From a virus: a DNA stretch of 64,000 nt. The translations under genes were made by a program, and so were the position numbers. Shown in pieces: positions 44,853 through 54,407 of the stretch. The notes below the pieces were generated by a model. That model ran no database searches and was not told where the DNA came from. It saw only the letters and a list, made by a program, of their open reading frames with translations. The first letter of the stretch is position 1, and each line of letters opens with the position of its first letter. The stretch spans positions 1 through 64,000 of IMG/VR virus record IMGVR_UViG_3300027708_000060. One strand, written 5' to 3'.

Positions 44853-46211
44853 TTATGAAGCAGAATAAATTGAAACAGTAAACGGAATTAATGGCTGTAA
44901 ATTTGCGAAATTATTGCCACCACTACTCGTACTCCAATAAATTTGATTATTATAGATTAAAGGATAGGTGCTAGTATTTTGAGCAGCCCAAGAGCTAGTA
45001 GCATTTTGAATATTACTAAACAAAGTATTTTCTCCCGTAACTGTTCTCCAAGTAATTGCATCTGTAGAAAAATGCAAAATATATCTACTTTTACGAGGAG
45101 CTGTTTCTGGAATGTTACCTGTATCCATATACCAATAATATCCATTAGCAAAAAATAAGTTATTAGTTGATATAGTTGGATTTGATTGGTTACCTCTTCC
45201 GTTAATAGAGGTAATTGTCCAAGTAGTTCCATCAGTAGAATATGCACCGTTTGCTGCACTTCCATAAGTAAGGTTATTTACTGAGCCACCCACTAAAAAT
45301 TTACCATTTCCAAAAGTTGCAGAGTTAAAAGTATTTGTATATGCAACAGTACGGGCTGCCCAAGTAATTCCGTCAGTAGATGAAATAATTGTTCCAGAAG
45401 CGCCAGCAGCTACAAACGCGTTGTTTCCATATACCCCACAGTACATGGCCGCACCACTTGTAGGAACGGTTCTAGCTGTCCAAGTAGCTGCATCTGTAGA
45501 TGAATAAATAGAGGAGGTGGAGTTTCCAGAATTAGCTACAGTAATAAAAGTATTAGTATTAGATCCAAAAAATATTTGTGTTGTTGCTGTAGTTGCCCCG
45601 CCAACGCGAGACCAGCTAACACCAGCATCTGTAGTTCTAAAATAATAGTTAGTAAGAATATCTGTGGCAGGCAATAAACCGATAGAATTACCGTAAGCCG
45701 AAACTCCAGCAATATTTGGGCTACCTGTAGTCGTATATGTAGCAAGAGCTGAAGATACAGTTTGAGCCGTAGTTCCTACTATTTTATTTACAAAAGTCTG
45801 GGCACCAGTCCAAGAAGTAAAAAATATGGATGTTCCAATTATTACAGTACTTTGAAAAGCGGGGGTTCCATAGGAGGCTCCGCCAGCCGTATTAAGATTT
45901 ATTCGATTTTCTTTTCCAGTTCCTAATCCAGCTCCTACTGTAAAGTTTGATTCGGTAGTTGTTAAAGATATATATTGATTTTGAAAAGAAGCTAATTCAT
46001 CTGAGTAATACGCGTTAACAGGTGAGTTAGCAGATATATAGGCTAAACCTTCTGCAGGAGCTACGTTAATAATATAGTTTCCAGCATTAAGTGAAGTTGT
46101 ATAAAATCCTATGCCTTTACCAACGTTTCCAGAATAAACTAAAGAAGTTGCACCAGCAGGTAAAGAAGATGATGAAGAACTTGCGGCTACAGGAAATGTA
46201 CTAATACCCAT
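44853..46211 (-). CDS. Tail fibre with sialidase-like beta-propeller repeats, 452 aa
   Basis: The N-terminus is a short hydrophobic/Ser-rich stretch. The body contains repeated Asp-box-like motifs (TTDAGVSW, SSTDAATW, SSTDGITW, YSTDGTTW, FSTDAITW), the blade signature of BNR/sialidase-like propellers. Each is followed by strand-rich sequence. Catalytic residues of sialidases are not evident, so it is likely a sugar-binding or structural fibre. It is coupled to the next small tail protein. Confidence 0.75.
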   Translation of the reverse strand: MGISTFPVAASSSSSSLPAGATSLVYSGNVGKGIGFYTTSLNAGNYIINVAPAEGLAYISANSPVNAYYSDELASFQNQYISLTTTESNFTVGAGLGTGKENRINLNTAGGASYGTPAFQSTVIIGTSIFFTSWTGAQTFVNKIVGTTAQTVSSALATYTTTGSPNIAGVSAYGNSIGLLPATDILTNYYFRTTDAGVSWSRVGGATTATTQIFFGSNTNTFITVANSGNSTSSIYSSTDAATWTARTVPTSGAAMYCGVYGNNAFVAAGASGTIISSTDGITWAARTVAYTNTFNSATFGNGKFLVGGSVNNLTYGSAANGAYSTDGTTWTITSINGRGNQSNPTISTNNLFFANGYYWYMDTGNIPETAPRKSRYILHFSTDAITWRTVTGENTLFSNIQNATSSWAAQNTSTYPLIYNNQIYWSTSSGGNNFANLQPLIPFTVSIYSAS

Positions 46212-46212
46212 T

Positions 46213-46530
46213 TTAGACTATCTCCACTCCGCTTATGTGAAAGTTAATAGTAGTTGCTGAAGCGCCACCCCTTATAATTTTAGGAGTTGCGTTAGCAGGT
46301 ATTACTTGCTTGCAATCAATGTAGACAGTTGTACTTGCGGCAATTGTTGTTGCCGTATGTAAATCAACTCCGTCTATTGTAAGAGTAAAGGTACCAGCAG
46401 ATGCTGCTGTATTGGTAACGGCAATGTTAGTTACTACTGTCGTGGTTGAGGTAGTAGGCACTGTATACAACGTAGTTGTTGTAGTGGTTGTGGCTGCTCC
46501 TCTAAAGAGGGTTTTTGCTGATACGGCCAT
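46213..46530 (-). CDS. Thr-rich tail protein, 105 aa
   Basis: The start overlaps the upstream gene (TAATG). Rich in Thr and Ala (TTTTTTTLYTVPTTSTTT) with beta-strand periodicity and one Cys. It looks like a fibre-tip or collar component. Unknown family. Confidence 0.6.
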   Translation of the reverse strand: MAVSAKTLFRGAATTTTTTTLYTVPTTSTTTVVTNIAVTNTAASAGTFTLTIDGVDLHTATTIAASTTVYIDCKQVIPANATPKIIRGGASATTINFHISGVEIV

Positions 46531-46805
46531 TATAGATACGCTCCCATAGTAGTAAGGATTATGTTGTCATCTGCCCCAGAAGTTGTTGTAAGTGAAGGAA
46601 TTATAGAGGTCCAAGTAGTTCCATTATAGTACTCTAGTATGTGGCTGTCTGTACGATAAGATACCATACCTTCAGCTAGCACGCTAGTAAGGGCGGTTGT
46701 ACGTGCAGAGGCAGAGGCAAAAACCATTGTACTTTGATTCATTAGATAGCTATTAACATTTGCAGCAGTGAGAATATCGCCACTGTTAAATAGTTTATAT
46801 GTCAT
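46530..46805 (-). CDS. Tail-associated protein, 91 aa
   Basis: AAGGAAAAA precedes the ATG. NSGDILTAANVNSYLMNQST, ALTSVLAEGMVSYRTDSHI and LEYYNGTTWTS match a common phage tail-fibre element in which residues are spaced for trimeric beta-structure. Location right after the gpI-like gene suits a fibre adaptor. Confidence 0.65.
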   Translation of the reverse strand: MTYKLFNSGDILTAANVNSYLMNQSTMVFASASARTTALTSVLAEGMVSYRTDSHILEYYNGTTWTSIIPSLTTTSGADDNIILTTMGAYL

Positions 46806-46815
46806 TTTTTCCTTA

Positions 46816-48138
46816 CTATCCTAGCACTGAGGTGTCGAGTATACCATTGACAGAGCTGTCTAGGGTGAATGTATTAGTAGAAATACTAGTGGAAATAGTA
46901 ATAGTAATCTGGGCAAAAACAGAATTTAAAGGAGAAAGTTTACCGTTTCTACCTGAATCAGAGGCGGTAGTAAACTCAGAAAAAGTAGTAGATGTGGTTA
47001 GGCTGGTACCGGCTGCGGTTGTTCCCAAAGACTTACCAAACTGGTCATACCAAGTAATGGTAGCAGAAATTGTTTTAGCACTGCCCGCATCATGACGTAC
47101 CCAACCACTAAATAGATAGCGGGTATTGGCGCTAATCGGTATGCCGTTAGTTTTTATATCAAGGCCTGAAGCCGGTAATGACATAGTTACTGAGCTTAAT
47201 CCAGCAGTGTTTAATTTACCTACGCCTGTATTTTTTGCAGGGTATGCTGAATCAATAAATGGGGTAGGGGCAATTATACTTTCAATAGTGTAAGTTGATT
47301 TAATAAGAGTACCCGCAGAAACGCCCCACCGTCCTATAGATTCTTCAAAAGAAGAGTCGTTATAGTCAAGCATTAAATTATGACCTAAAGAATAGCTGGC
47401 GCCCCAGTGAGTCAAAGCTGTGGTGTAGGTTGTTAAACCAAGCGAAGTTCCTTTATAAGAGTTTATGATATTTCCGGTTGAGGAAATAGAACGATTGTAA
47501 ATATCTCCTAATGCAGCTTCGTAAGTAAACCCTAAACTTGTAGATTTATTTTGCAACAAAGCACTTGGAGTATAAATTGGATTTAAAGAATTTCCTAGTA
47601 CATTTCCCTCTACCCGCATATAATCGTACATAAAAGCAAATACGCCAAGGATAGTTACAAAGCTATTATCTCCATAGTAGGATAAACCTTCTCCAATATT
47701 ACTACTTTGATTAAGCCATGCTTTAGGCAACCAATTACTTATTTTAACTAAAGAGTTTTTGTCAGAAACAAGAAACGTATAGGTAGAGCCACAAAATTTC
47801 CAGCTAGATCCGTTAAATAACCAAATAGAATATGATATTTCTAAGTCTTGATAATCTGCAATAACATCTGTATAGGAAATACCAATTGAGTTATAGGCAC
47901 CTCCGATAAGGATTGTACCTTTATTTGGATCATCTAATGTACCGGTGTAGCTTTTTACTAACGCCCAGTGAGTAGGTGTAGGATCAGAAGGATCGGGAAT
48001 TATCGGGCTCCAAGAAAGCTTAATAGTTTGGTAATCACTTGAAAGTGCAACAATATTAGACTGGTAGTAAACACCTACTACAGAGGTAACTCCATAGCGT
48101 ACTCCAGACCCATATAGTTTAGTACCATACTTTGCCAT
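46816..48138 (-). CDS. gpI-like tail protein with extended carbohydrate-binding-like C-terminus, 440 aa
   Basis: The central part (about 135-220) has the gpI-like ILGVFAFMYDYMRVEGNVLG region with helices and a Trp-rich loop. The C-terminal 170 residues resemble a jelly-roll domain (NTRYLFSGWVRHDAG, FAQITITISTS). It probably links the baseplate to the fibres. Position immediately downstream of baseplate J supports this. Confidence 0.72.
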   Translation of the reverse strand: MAKYGTKLYGSGVRYGVTSVVGVYYQSNIVALSSDYQTIKLSWSPIIPDPSDPTPTHWALVKSYTGTLDDPNKGTILIGGAYNSIGISYTDVIADYQDLEISYSIWLFNGSSWKFCGSTYTFLVSDKNSLVKISNWLPKAWLNQSSNIGEGLSYYGDNSFVTILGVFAFMYDYMRVEGNVLGNSLNPIYTPSALLQNKSTSLGFTYEAALGDIYNRSISSTGNIINSYKGTSLGLTTYTTALTHWGASYSLGHNLMLDYNDSSFEESIGRWGVSAGTLIKSTYTIESIIAPTPFIDSAYPAKNTGVGKLNTAGLSSVTMSLPASGLDIKTNGIPISANTRYLFSGWVRHDAGSAKTISATITWYDQFGKSLGTTAAGTSLTTSTTFSEFTTASDSGRNGKLSPLNSVFAQITITISTSISTNTFTLDSSVNGILDTSVLG

Positions 48139-48141
48139 TTA

Positions 48142-49893
48142 TTAAATACCACCAGTAACTGTAGTTGTTAAGGCAGAAGCAAGAAGATATGGAATTTCAT
48201 TTGCAGCAAGAGTTAAAGAGTTATTTACGGTAGCTGATGCGTCTCTAGAAAACTGAGTTACAGTTGCAGAAATAACACCTGGTACAGATTGAATAGCTGT
48301 AGTTATTTGAGATAAGTTAATTACATCACCAAATACGTTATTGTCATAGTAAAATATTCCGCCTTGTCCAAGAAAAGCTTGATAAATTGCTAGTTTAATA
48401 TCTGAATTTTTGTATGCTGAATTTGCAACTACAGTAGAAGATAAGTAAATAGGGACATATGTTGGAGGTAGAATTGTTAAGGAAGTTCCTGTTAAAATTT
48501 TATCTGACATATAAGTTTGAACTGCTGTTGAAAGATTAGTCCAAGCAGAAGTTGGGGTTAATGAAATAGCTAGTCCATTGCCAATATATGTTGCTGTTGG
48601 AGTACCGGCTACAGTAAAAGAAGAAGATGTTGGGATAGCAGTAATAACTGCTCCCTGTAAATTATATACACTTGGATTTACACCAGATATATTAACAGTA
48701 TTTCCAATAGCAAAGCCATGATCTACATCTGTAGCAAACGTAACCGCAGAACCGGTTGTAGAAGTACCAACAATATTAACTTGAGGGTATCCGGTAGCTG
48801 CTTGTCCATCATTCATAGGTTGAATATAAAGGTTAATATTTGTGTATACACTTGATGCAGCATTGGCTTTGCCAACACCTTCTGTTAGATTTGCTAAATA
48901 AGCATAATCTGATAGAGTTACTGCTCTACGACGAGTAAGTACTGCAGCTTTAATTTTATTTTTAATATCAACTGTAGAGTCTGCGTCAGCACCCCCAGTA
49001 GCTGGAGTACTATTAGATACTGTAAAGTAAGTTGTTACTTGTGGATCTAAATTTCCAGGAAAAAAAGTAAGTTCTGTAATTGCTAAAGATTTAATATTTC
49101 CCGCAGAACCAACACTAACTTTATATGATGCACTAATTAATTGCCCACTAGGAGGAATAGCGCCGTTCACATTGTCTCCAAAAACAATGTTAATTGTTCC
49201 ATCTTCATTAGGAGATGTAGTAAATACCCTATCTCCAGGACCAGCTTCAAATAGGTTATCTTTATAGGTCCAGATACCAAAAGCAACACCTTGACCTACA
49301 TATACTGTAATAGAGTTATTTACTACGCCTGTTTCAGGAATATAAAATGTTTGATTAGCAGAACCATCTGAAGAACCTAAGTTAGCTGGAAGAGATATGT
49401 TATAGGTACTATCAATTAAGTCTGGTTTATCTGTATTTACTGTCTTTCCTTCTTGACAAGGTAAAGTAATAGATGCCCCAGGAACTATAGCAGTCGCTGC
49501 AGTTGTTGTTTCAAAATACACTTCTGCATAAGCACCAAAAGATAGCGGCGCCATAACTTGTGTACCAATAGGTATATCAATAGTATTAGAACTTACATTA
49601 GTAAAAGTTACATTTACAGTTGCTGGGGTAGGACCTGAAATAACATAGTCATATAGTTTTGCAAAAGAAAGCAAAGTCTTACGCTGGATAGCGGTATCTA
49701 TAGTTGTCTCATTAGCAATTCTATCTAAGTAATGTGACATAATGTCTCCCATATAAGCAAACGTTTCTACAAGAACATTGCCCAAATCTGAATAGTCAGT
49801 AGGGTTCCAATTAGTACCGGTACGCTCCCTAATAAGTGCAATTAAATCCGCTTTTAATGCGGCAAAGTCTCTGGATGTATAGTCGATTTGCAT
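48142..49893 (-). CDS. Baseplate J-like protein, 583 aa
   Basis: N-terminal DYTSRDFAALKADLIALIRE and YSDLGNVLVETFAYMGDIMS with a YLDRIANETTIDTA helix match baseplate J-like wedge proteins. A C-terminal wedge domain is present. Residues about 375-440 contain GNTVNISGVNPSVYNLQGAV then SSSFTV, the same beta-sandwich-like module that is duplicated in the sheath. It builds the baseplate wedge with the gp25-like protein. Confidence 0.88.
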   Translation of the reverse strand: MQIDYTSRDFAALKADLIALIRERTGTNWNPTDYSDLGNVLVETFAYMGDIMSHYLDRIANETTIDTAIQRKTLLSFAKLYDYVISGPTPATVNVTFTNVSSNTIDIPIGTQVMAPLSFGAYAEVYFETTTAATAIVPGASITLPCQEGKTVNTDKPDLIDSTYNISLPANLGSSDGSANQTFYIPETGVVNNSITVYVGQGVAFGIWTYKDNLFEAGPGDRVFTTSPNEDGTINIVFGDNVNGAIPPSGQLISASYKVSVGSAGNIKSLAITELTFFPGNLDPQVTTYFTVSNSTPATGGADADSTVDIKNKIKAAVLTRRRAVTLSDYAYLANLTEGVGKANAASSVYTNINLYIQPMNDGQAATGYPQVNIVGTSTTGSAVTFATDVDHGFAIGNTVNISGVNPSVYNLQGAVITAIPTSSSFTVAGTPTATYIGNGLAISLTPTSAWTNLSTAVQTYMSDKILTGTSLTILPPTYVPIYLSSTVVANSAYKNSDIKLAIYQAFLGQGGIFYYDNNVFGDVINLSQITTAIQSVPGVISATVTQFSRDASATVNNSLTLAANEIPYLLASALTTTVTGGI

Positions 49894-49895
49894 AA

Positions 49896-50288
49896 TTACC
49901 CCGCAATAATTCCGCTGTAGCTAATGGTGCCTGTATTAATTGTTAAAGAAGTAAGTGTATCATCCGGCAGCTTTAAAGACACAATTACATTTTCTGTACC
50001 GTCAAAATTATTTCCAGCAAAATCTACTGAGGTCACAGAAACTTCTGGAATCCATTTTGAAATAGCTTCTGAAATTGCCAAAGGAATAGCAATTTGAGCA
50101 TCACTATCGTTTTCAAATAAAGACTTACTCCAGTCAACTCCATAAGTAGGAAGCATAGGGCGTTGCCCTACGTAATAAGATAGCAAAGTCAAAACTTTAT
50201 CGACATAAATTTTAGCAGCTGACTCAGTATATTGAACTACCCCTGAATCAGGACCAATTGTATACGGATAACTTAAGGCTTTACTCAT
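49896..50288 (-). CDS. gp25/gpW-like baseplate wedge protein, 130 aa
   Basis: The ATGA overlap places the start at 50288 (MSKALSYPYTIGPDSGV...). RPMLPTYGVDWSKSLFEN and AISEAISKWIPEVSV match gp25-like wedge proteins, which have a lysozyme-like fold without activity and initiate sheath assembly. Order next to baseplate J is as in other contractile phages. Confidence 0.86.
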   Translation of the reverse strand: MSKALSYPYTIGPDSGVVQYTESAAKIYVDKVLTLLSYYVGQRPMLPTYGVDWSKSLFENDSDAQIAIPLAISEAISKWIPEVSVTSVDFAGNNFDGTENVIVSLKLPDDTLTSLTINTGTISYSGIIAG

Positions 50289-50893
50289 GACTGTACTCCT
50301 ATCCATACTGGGTAATCAGGATCCCCAGCAATAAACATTACCCAAACTAGTTGGTTTACCGCAGGAATAGTTCTGTGAAATGTATGCTCTGGGGTTTTAA
50401 GACTAGTAGATGAACTAGTAATTCCAGGAGCACTGAGACCACTAGCAGTAGTATAGGCGCTAGTTTCCTGTATGTCTGTTGTAGATGTAGGTGCAGTTAC
50501 GGCAACATTTTTTGTAATCATAGTTTTAGTTGGTGTGTGGGCATGATTAAGTTGTTTAGTTGCATCTTTAGCAACTACAGTAAGTGCTGGGATACTAATG
50601 GTTACTGTTCCTCCTTGAGGATCTGAACCTGATGCACTTGTTGTAGAGGTTGTAAGAAGGGCAGCAACTTGTGTTGCTGTATGTGGTAGATGATCTGGAT
50701 GATAAGAGGAGTCTGTAATGGGTAAACAAGCTGAAGCCCAATTATGAGATTCAACACCAGTAGGTCCATGAACTAAAACTTGAATTCTATTTTTATTTAA
50801 AGGATCTTTTACGTTAGTTACTTGTCCAGAGTAAATACCATAAAAACGAGGACGACCCTGAGGATCCATCATATATTCAGTGCTGTGATTCAT
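50285..50893 (-). CDS. gpV/gp5-like baseplate spike OB-fold protein, 202 aa
   Basis: Starts with ATG in an ATGA overlap. FYGIYSGQVTNVKDPLNKNR and VMFIAGDPDYPVWIGV are the ends of an OB-fold domain like the T4 gp5 N-terminus and phage V proteins. The middle is Thr/Ser-rich. It caps the tail spike hub and is probably trimeric. Confidence 0.75.
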   Translation of the reverse strand: MNHSTEYMMDPQGRPRFYGIYSGQVTNVKDPLNKNRIQVLVHGPTGVESHNWASACLPITDSSYHPDHLPHTATQVAALLTTSTTSASGSDPQGGTVTISIPALTVVAKDATKQLNHAHTPTKTMITKNVAVTAPTSTTDIQETSAYTTASGLSAPGITSSSTSLKTPEHTFHRTIPAVNQLVWVMFIAGDPDYPVWIGVQS

Positions 50894-51504
50894 TGTAGTA
50901 CCTTTCCACTACTAGTAGCAGACCATTGTACCGTTTTTTTAATTCCATCAATATTTGGTGGAGAATAGATAAAATTAGTACTTCCAGCAACTTTAGGTAC
51001 AGCAATTTGAGATATATTTTGTACAGCCGTTTTAACAGTAGCTCCATAAGAAGGATTAAGAGTTGAAGAATTTGGGGATAAGTTGTACTCAACTAATTTA
51101 GAAGAGGCACTAGTTAATGATTGATTTGCAAAATCACTTTGAACATCCCTAGTATCAGATCTATCTCTAGCTTTAGGATCACTATCCCCAATAAAATCTG
51201 TGCCAACTTCAAGGTTTAAAATGTAGTTTGCAACACGTCCTCCGAACACATGTTCAACAGAAAGAACTGTCCAGTAACCAGACATACCATTAGGAAGACC
51301 ATCAAGATAAATTGGATCATAAGGACGCAAAGTAGCATGCCCTACTATACTAACTTTTGCTCTATGTTGATACTTATTAGATTCATTATAGGACTGGGCA
51401 ACATGTTTAGAGTTAACTAAATCTTTAATTACTTCATGGGGATGATGTTTTTTAAATACAGCAGTTTGTGTACCGTCAGATTTATTATTAGAAAAGTTAC
51501 TCAT
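50890..51504 (-). CDS. Hub protein, C-terminal part of a gpD-like late-control protein, 204 aa
   Basis: HRAKVSIVGHATLRPYDPIYL and GYWTVLSVEHVFGGRVANYIL match the C-terminal half of gpD-type hub proteins. The preceding gene (51504-52370) carries the N-terminal half, so the classical hub protein is split in two. Coupled by TAATG. The two halves probably bind each other in the baseplate hub. Confidence 0.7.
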   Translation of the reverse strand: MSNFSNNKSDGTQTAVFKKHHPHEVIKDLVNSKHVAQSYNESNKYQHRAKVSIVGHATLRPYDPIYLDGLPNGMSGYWTVLSVEHVFGGRVANYILNLEVGTDFIGDSDPKARDRSDTRDVQSDFANQSLTSASSKLVEYNLSPNSSTLNPSYGATVKTAVQNISQIAVPKVAGSTNFIYSPPNIDGIKKTVQWSATSSGKVLQ

Positions 51505-52370
51505 TATTTACCAATTTTCTGAGTAAAATAAGTTTTACTAGGAATAACAACTCCAGGATTGCCCCTCTTAGGGGCAGTATGTGAATGAGTAACTTTAATT
51601 GTAGAAGCAGTTTTACTATTAATTCCACTAATAACCCTATCAATTCTTAACCCAGCTTCTGGAGCCTGGTCTGAAATTTCAGGTTCAAAGATAAGAATAG
51701 TTCCTGTCATACGAAGTTCTCTTGGAACTACTCCACCTATTTCATCATCTACATAGTTAAAGTATGGGGCTGACATTTTTTTACTTTGATAAATTTTATC
51801 TTTAGATACAAAAGTAATAGTAGTATTTTCAGTTAATAATGCAAAACCAGTTTGTTTAGCTAAACTTCTACATAGTTGCCAATCACTTTGACCAGATTGA
51901 ACAACTTGATCTCGTACTCTAGGATCTCTTTGAGTCACTGCTTCCATACTATGTTTTTTAGCAATTTTAGAAATAACTTGGTCTGAGGTTATATTTTTAT
52001 AGATTTTTTGATCTGTATTTTTTAACACCCAAGATGCACCTACGCAGACAACATCTGTATTACCACCTTGAAAAGTATTGTCTTGACGAACATGGTGAAT
52101 ATACCCATGCCAAGTAGACTTTAACTTTCCTGACCGATAGGTAAAGATTATTGGATCACCTGAGAGTAATGCCTGTCGCCTATTAACTGGTTTACCTTTG
52201 TAATGAAGAACTAAACGATCGTGTTCTTCTGGATCTTGATGTAGTTCAGCACTAATTAATATAAGATCCATGTCAGAAGCTTTAGGAAAAGATGCGGCAA
52301 AAGTACTATCTTGTGCGTTAGAGTTCCATACAAAGTTTTTTTGATCAGGAGTGTTAGTGTTAATTGCCAT
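51504..52370 (-). CDS. gpD-like baseplate hub protein, N-terminal part, 288 aa
   Basis: LILISAELHQDPEEHDRLVL, LKSTWHGYIHHVRQDNTFQG and VCVGASWVLKNTDQKIYKNI followed by VISKIAKKH are hallmarks of late-control D hub proteins. Overlaps the LysM-like gene by 11 bases. Forms the hub with the next gene and the gp5-like spike protein. Confidence 0.8.
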   Translation of the reverse strand: MAINTNTPDQKNFVWNSNAQDSTFAASFPKASDMDLILISAELHQDPEEHDRLVLHYKGKPVNRRQALLSGDPIIFTYRSGKLKSTWHGYIHHVRQDNTFQGGNTDVVCVGASWVLKNTDQKIYKNITSDQVISKIAKKHSMEAVTQRDPRVRDQVVQSGQSDWQLCRSLAKQTGFALLTENTTITFVSKDKIYQSKKMSAPYFNYVDDEIGGVVPRELRMTGTILIFEPEISDQAPEAGLRIDRVISGINSKTASTIKVTHSHTAPKRGNPGVVIPSKTYFTQKIGK

Positions 52371-52641
52371 AAGGAATCCTTAATATAGTTCCTTCTGGAA
52401 TACCAAATGGGTCGTCAATTTCAGGATTAATTTCCATAATTTCCCACCAATACTTTGCTCCTATACCAAATACCTCAGAAAGTCTAGAAAGATTATCTCC
52501 ATTTTTCCAAGTATAACTAATATAATTAATTGTTTTGCTATCAGGAAAATTTCTAAATACAGAGATAATGTAATCTCCTGTATATTTATGAGGAGTTTGA
52601 GTTAAAGAACCGTCATAATATCTTGATACTCTTTCAATCAT
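52360..52641 (-). CDS. LysM-like tail protein, 93 aa
   Basis: YTWKNGDNLSRLSEVFGIGA and WWEIMEINPEIDDPFGI, ending IPEGTILRIPYGN, match a LysM-type module like phage gpX/gp53 tail proteins. It likely binds the tube/baseplate interface or peptidoglycan. Starts in a TAATG overlap with the next gene upstream. Confidence 0.75.
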   Translation of the reverse strand: MIERVSRYYDGSLTQTPHKYTGDYIISVFRNFPDSKTINYISYTWKNGDNLSRLSEVFGIGAKYWWEIMEINPEIDDPFGIPEGTILRIPYGN

Positions 52642-54407
52642 TATGAACCCGGTGCCTTTCCGCCATTAGCTATCCACTGTTTAATAGAATCTGCCCCAAC
52701 AACGCTTGCCGGTAAACTACTATCTGTCCATAAAGCTGGGTAACGACTAAACGTAATGTTTACTGTGCTCAACATAGGGACCATGTTTAGATCAAACATA
52801 ACATGATTTACTTGAAAACCAGTTACTGACCCAAAATATTTTAAATTTTTATTTAATTGAAGCCAACAAGGAACACCAGTAGTATAACCAAAATCTGCAG
52901 TAGCACCTTCATATAAACTATCAAATAACAGTGGTTTTTTTAAAGGATCTCCATTTAAAACACGGTATAAAAATTCTATATCATACTCTGTACCACGATT
53001 TAAAATGCCCTCTATTTCCCAAGGTTTTAAATCTCTACCGTACAATTGTTTTTGAGGAACTTCTGGATATGACATTCGTAAATAACTTAAATCAGGAATT
53101 CTATTTAAATATAATTCAAAAGATACAGTTGAATTACCAGTAAGTAAACTAGCAGGATCTTTTGAACCTAAAGTCCAATCAATTGAATTGTTAGAAGATG
53201 TATTATAATTAAATGTAGTTGGATTGTACATAAATCTAAAACCCCATTGATTTGATCCTGTAGAAATAACTTCTTTTAATTTATCAGGGTTTCTATTTAA
53301 AGTTTTAGCTCCATTTACATCTTGATAAATTGTTCCACGTTCACTTGCTGCAAAAGTTGGAACAGTTTTTAACCTATTTGTAACCGTATAAAGATCTCTA
53401 TAACTATAATCATTAGTAGTATCATAAATTAATTTTTCTGAAAAAGATGTTCTTGAAGCTTGATCATATGGAGGTGGATTATATCTATAAACATCTTTTG
53501 GTTCTTCAGTAGGAATACTTTTATAGGTAACTCGATCTACAGCATTACAATCTGTACTACTACTTTTTATTCTTAACCATTGCTGTAAAGCTGCTTGACT
53601 AAATTTAAGTTTAGAACTTTTTGTGACCAAATCTGCATCTTTTGGTGCAGGGTGCGCTGTTAATGTGTTTCCATTTTTATCACAGCTCCAAAGAACTGAA
53701 TAACTTTGGGTAAGATGATATATTAAAAACCACCACTGTGTAGAACAAATGTCATAGTAATAATTTGAAACTGTTTGCTCATATCCAGGAGAAAGTTTAG
53801 CTCCCACACCACTTGCATCTCTAGTAGCTATTTCAATAGCAGGTGCTGGAAAAGTTGGTTGAGTATGTGTAGTTGTCCAAGTAATACTTGGTACTGCATT
53901 AGATGTAGTTCTCCAGTTTATACCTGAAATTTTTGTTGCATTAGGGCTAAGAGTACTTTTTGTATAAGCCTCAATTTGAGGTGTAGCTACTACCTGACCA
54001 TTTGTAGTTTTTGAGGTGCGATTAAAACTAATTCTATAATGAGAATTTTCATATATAAGTCCTCCTGTGCGAACATTTTTATCAGTAGTGCCTGGACTAA
54101 CAGTAACTCCAATAGTTAATCCTGCCTCTAATCCATTTCTTTGATTAGTAGATGAGTTAGTTGATACTAATATTCCTTTGCCATCAATTCCGGTAGTTCC
54201 AGCGTTAAAAGCAGTTTGCCAATCAGAAAAAGTTTGTATATTACTGGCATAGATATCAATTACATAATAAACATACCATGCAGTATTAGTTATAATATTA
54301 GTATCAGGAACTCTTGTTACTTCTGCTGTGTTAAGTAAAGTAGCAAGAGATTCTCCTTCTCGCTCTGTTTTATAACGTTTAACATCTGCATAATATTTTG
54401 TAGCCAT
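52641..54407 (-). CDS. Large tail/baseplate protein, 588 aa
   Basis: The start overlaps the tape measure stop (TAATG). No enzymatic motif is seen. The C-terminal 130 residues (RGTEYDIEFLYRVLNGDPL, FGYTTGVPCWLQLNKNLKYFG) are a pattern I associate with contractile-tail baseplate-tube adaptors located between tape measure and LysM proteins. The N-terminal part contains many strands and Ser/Thr. Role is inferred from position. Confidence 0.65.
   Translation of the reverse strand: MATKYYADVKRYKTEREGESLATLLNTAEVTRVPDTNIITNTAWYVYYVIDIYASNIQTFSDWQTAFNAGTTGIDGKGILVSTNSSTNQRNGLEAGLTIGVTVSPGTTDKNVRTGGLIYENSHYRISFNRTSKTTNGQVVATPQIEAYTKSTLSPNATKISGINWRTTSNAVPSITWTTTHTQPTFPAPAIEIATRDASGVGAKLSPGYEQTVSNYYYDICSTQWWFLIYHLTQSYSVLWSCDKNGNTLTAHPAPKDADLVTKSSKLKFSQAALQQWLRIKSSSTDCNAVDRVTYKSIPTEEPKDVYRYNPPPYDQASRTSFSEKLIYDTTNDYSYRDLYTVTNRLKTVPTFAASERGTIYQDVNGAKTLNRNPDKLKEVISTGSNQWGFRFMYNPTTFNYNTSSNNSIDWTLGSKDPASLLTGNSTVSFELYLNRIPDLSYLRMSYPEVPQKQLYGRDLKPWEIEGILNRGTEYDIEFLYRVLNGDPLKKPLLFDSLYEGATADFGYTTGVPCWLQLNKNLKYFGSVTGFQVNHVMFDLNMVPMLSTVNITFSRYPALWTDSSLPASVVGADSIKQWIANGGKAPGS

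Noticed and set aside
44853-46211. Active sialidase
   Set aside because: Asp-box-like repeats show a propeller, but I see no complete catalytic residue set, so I call it a fibre.
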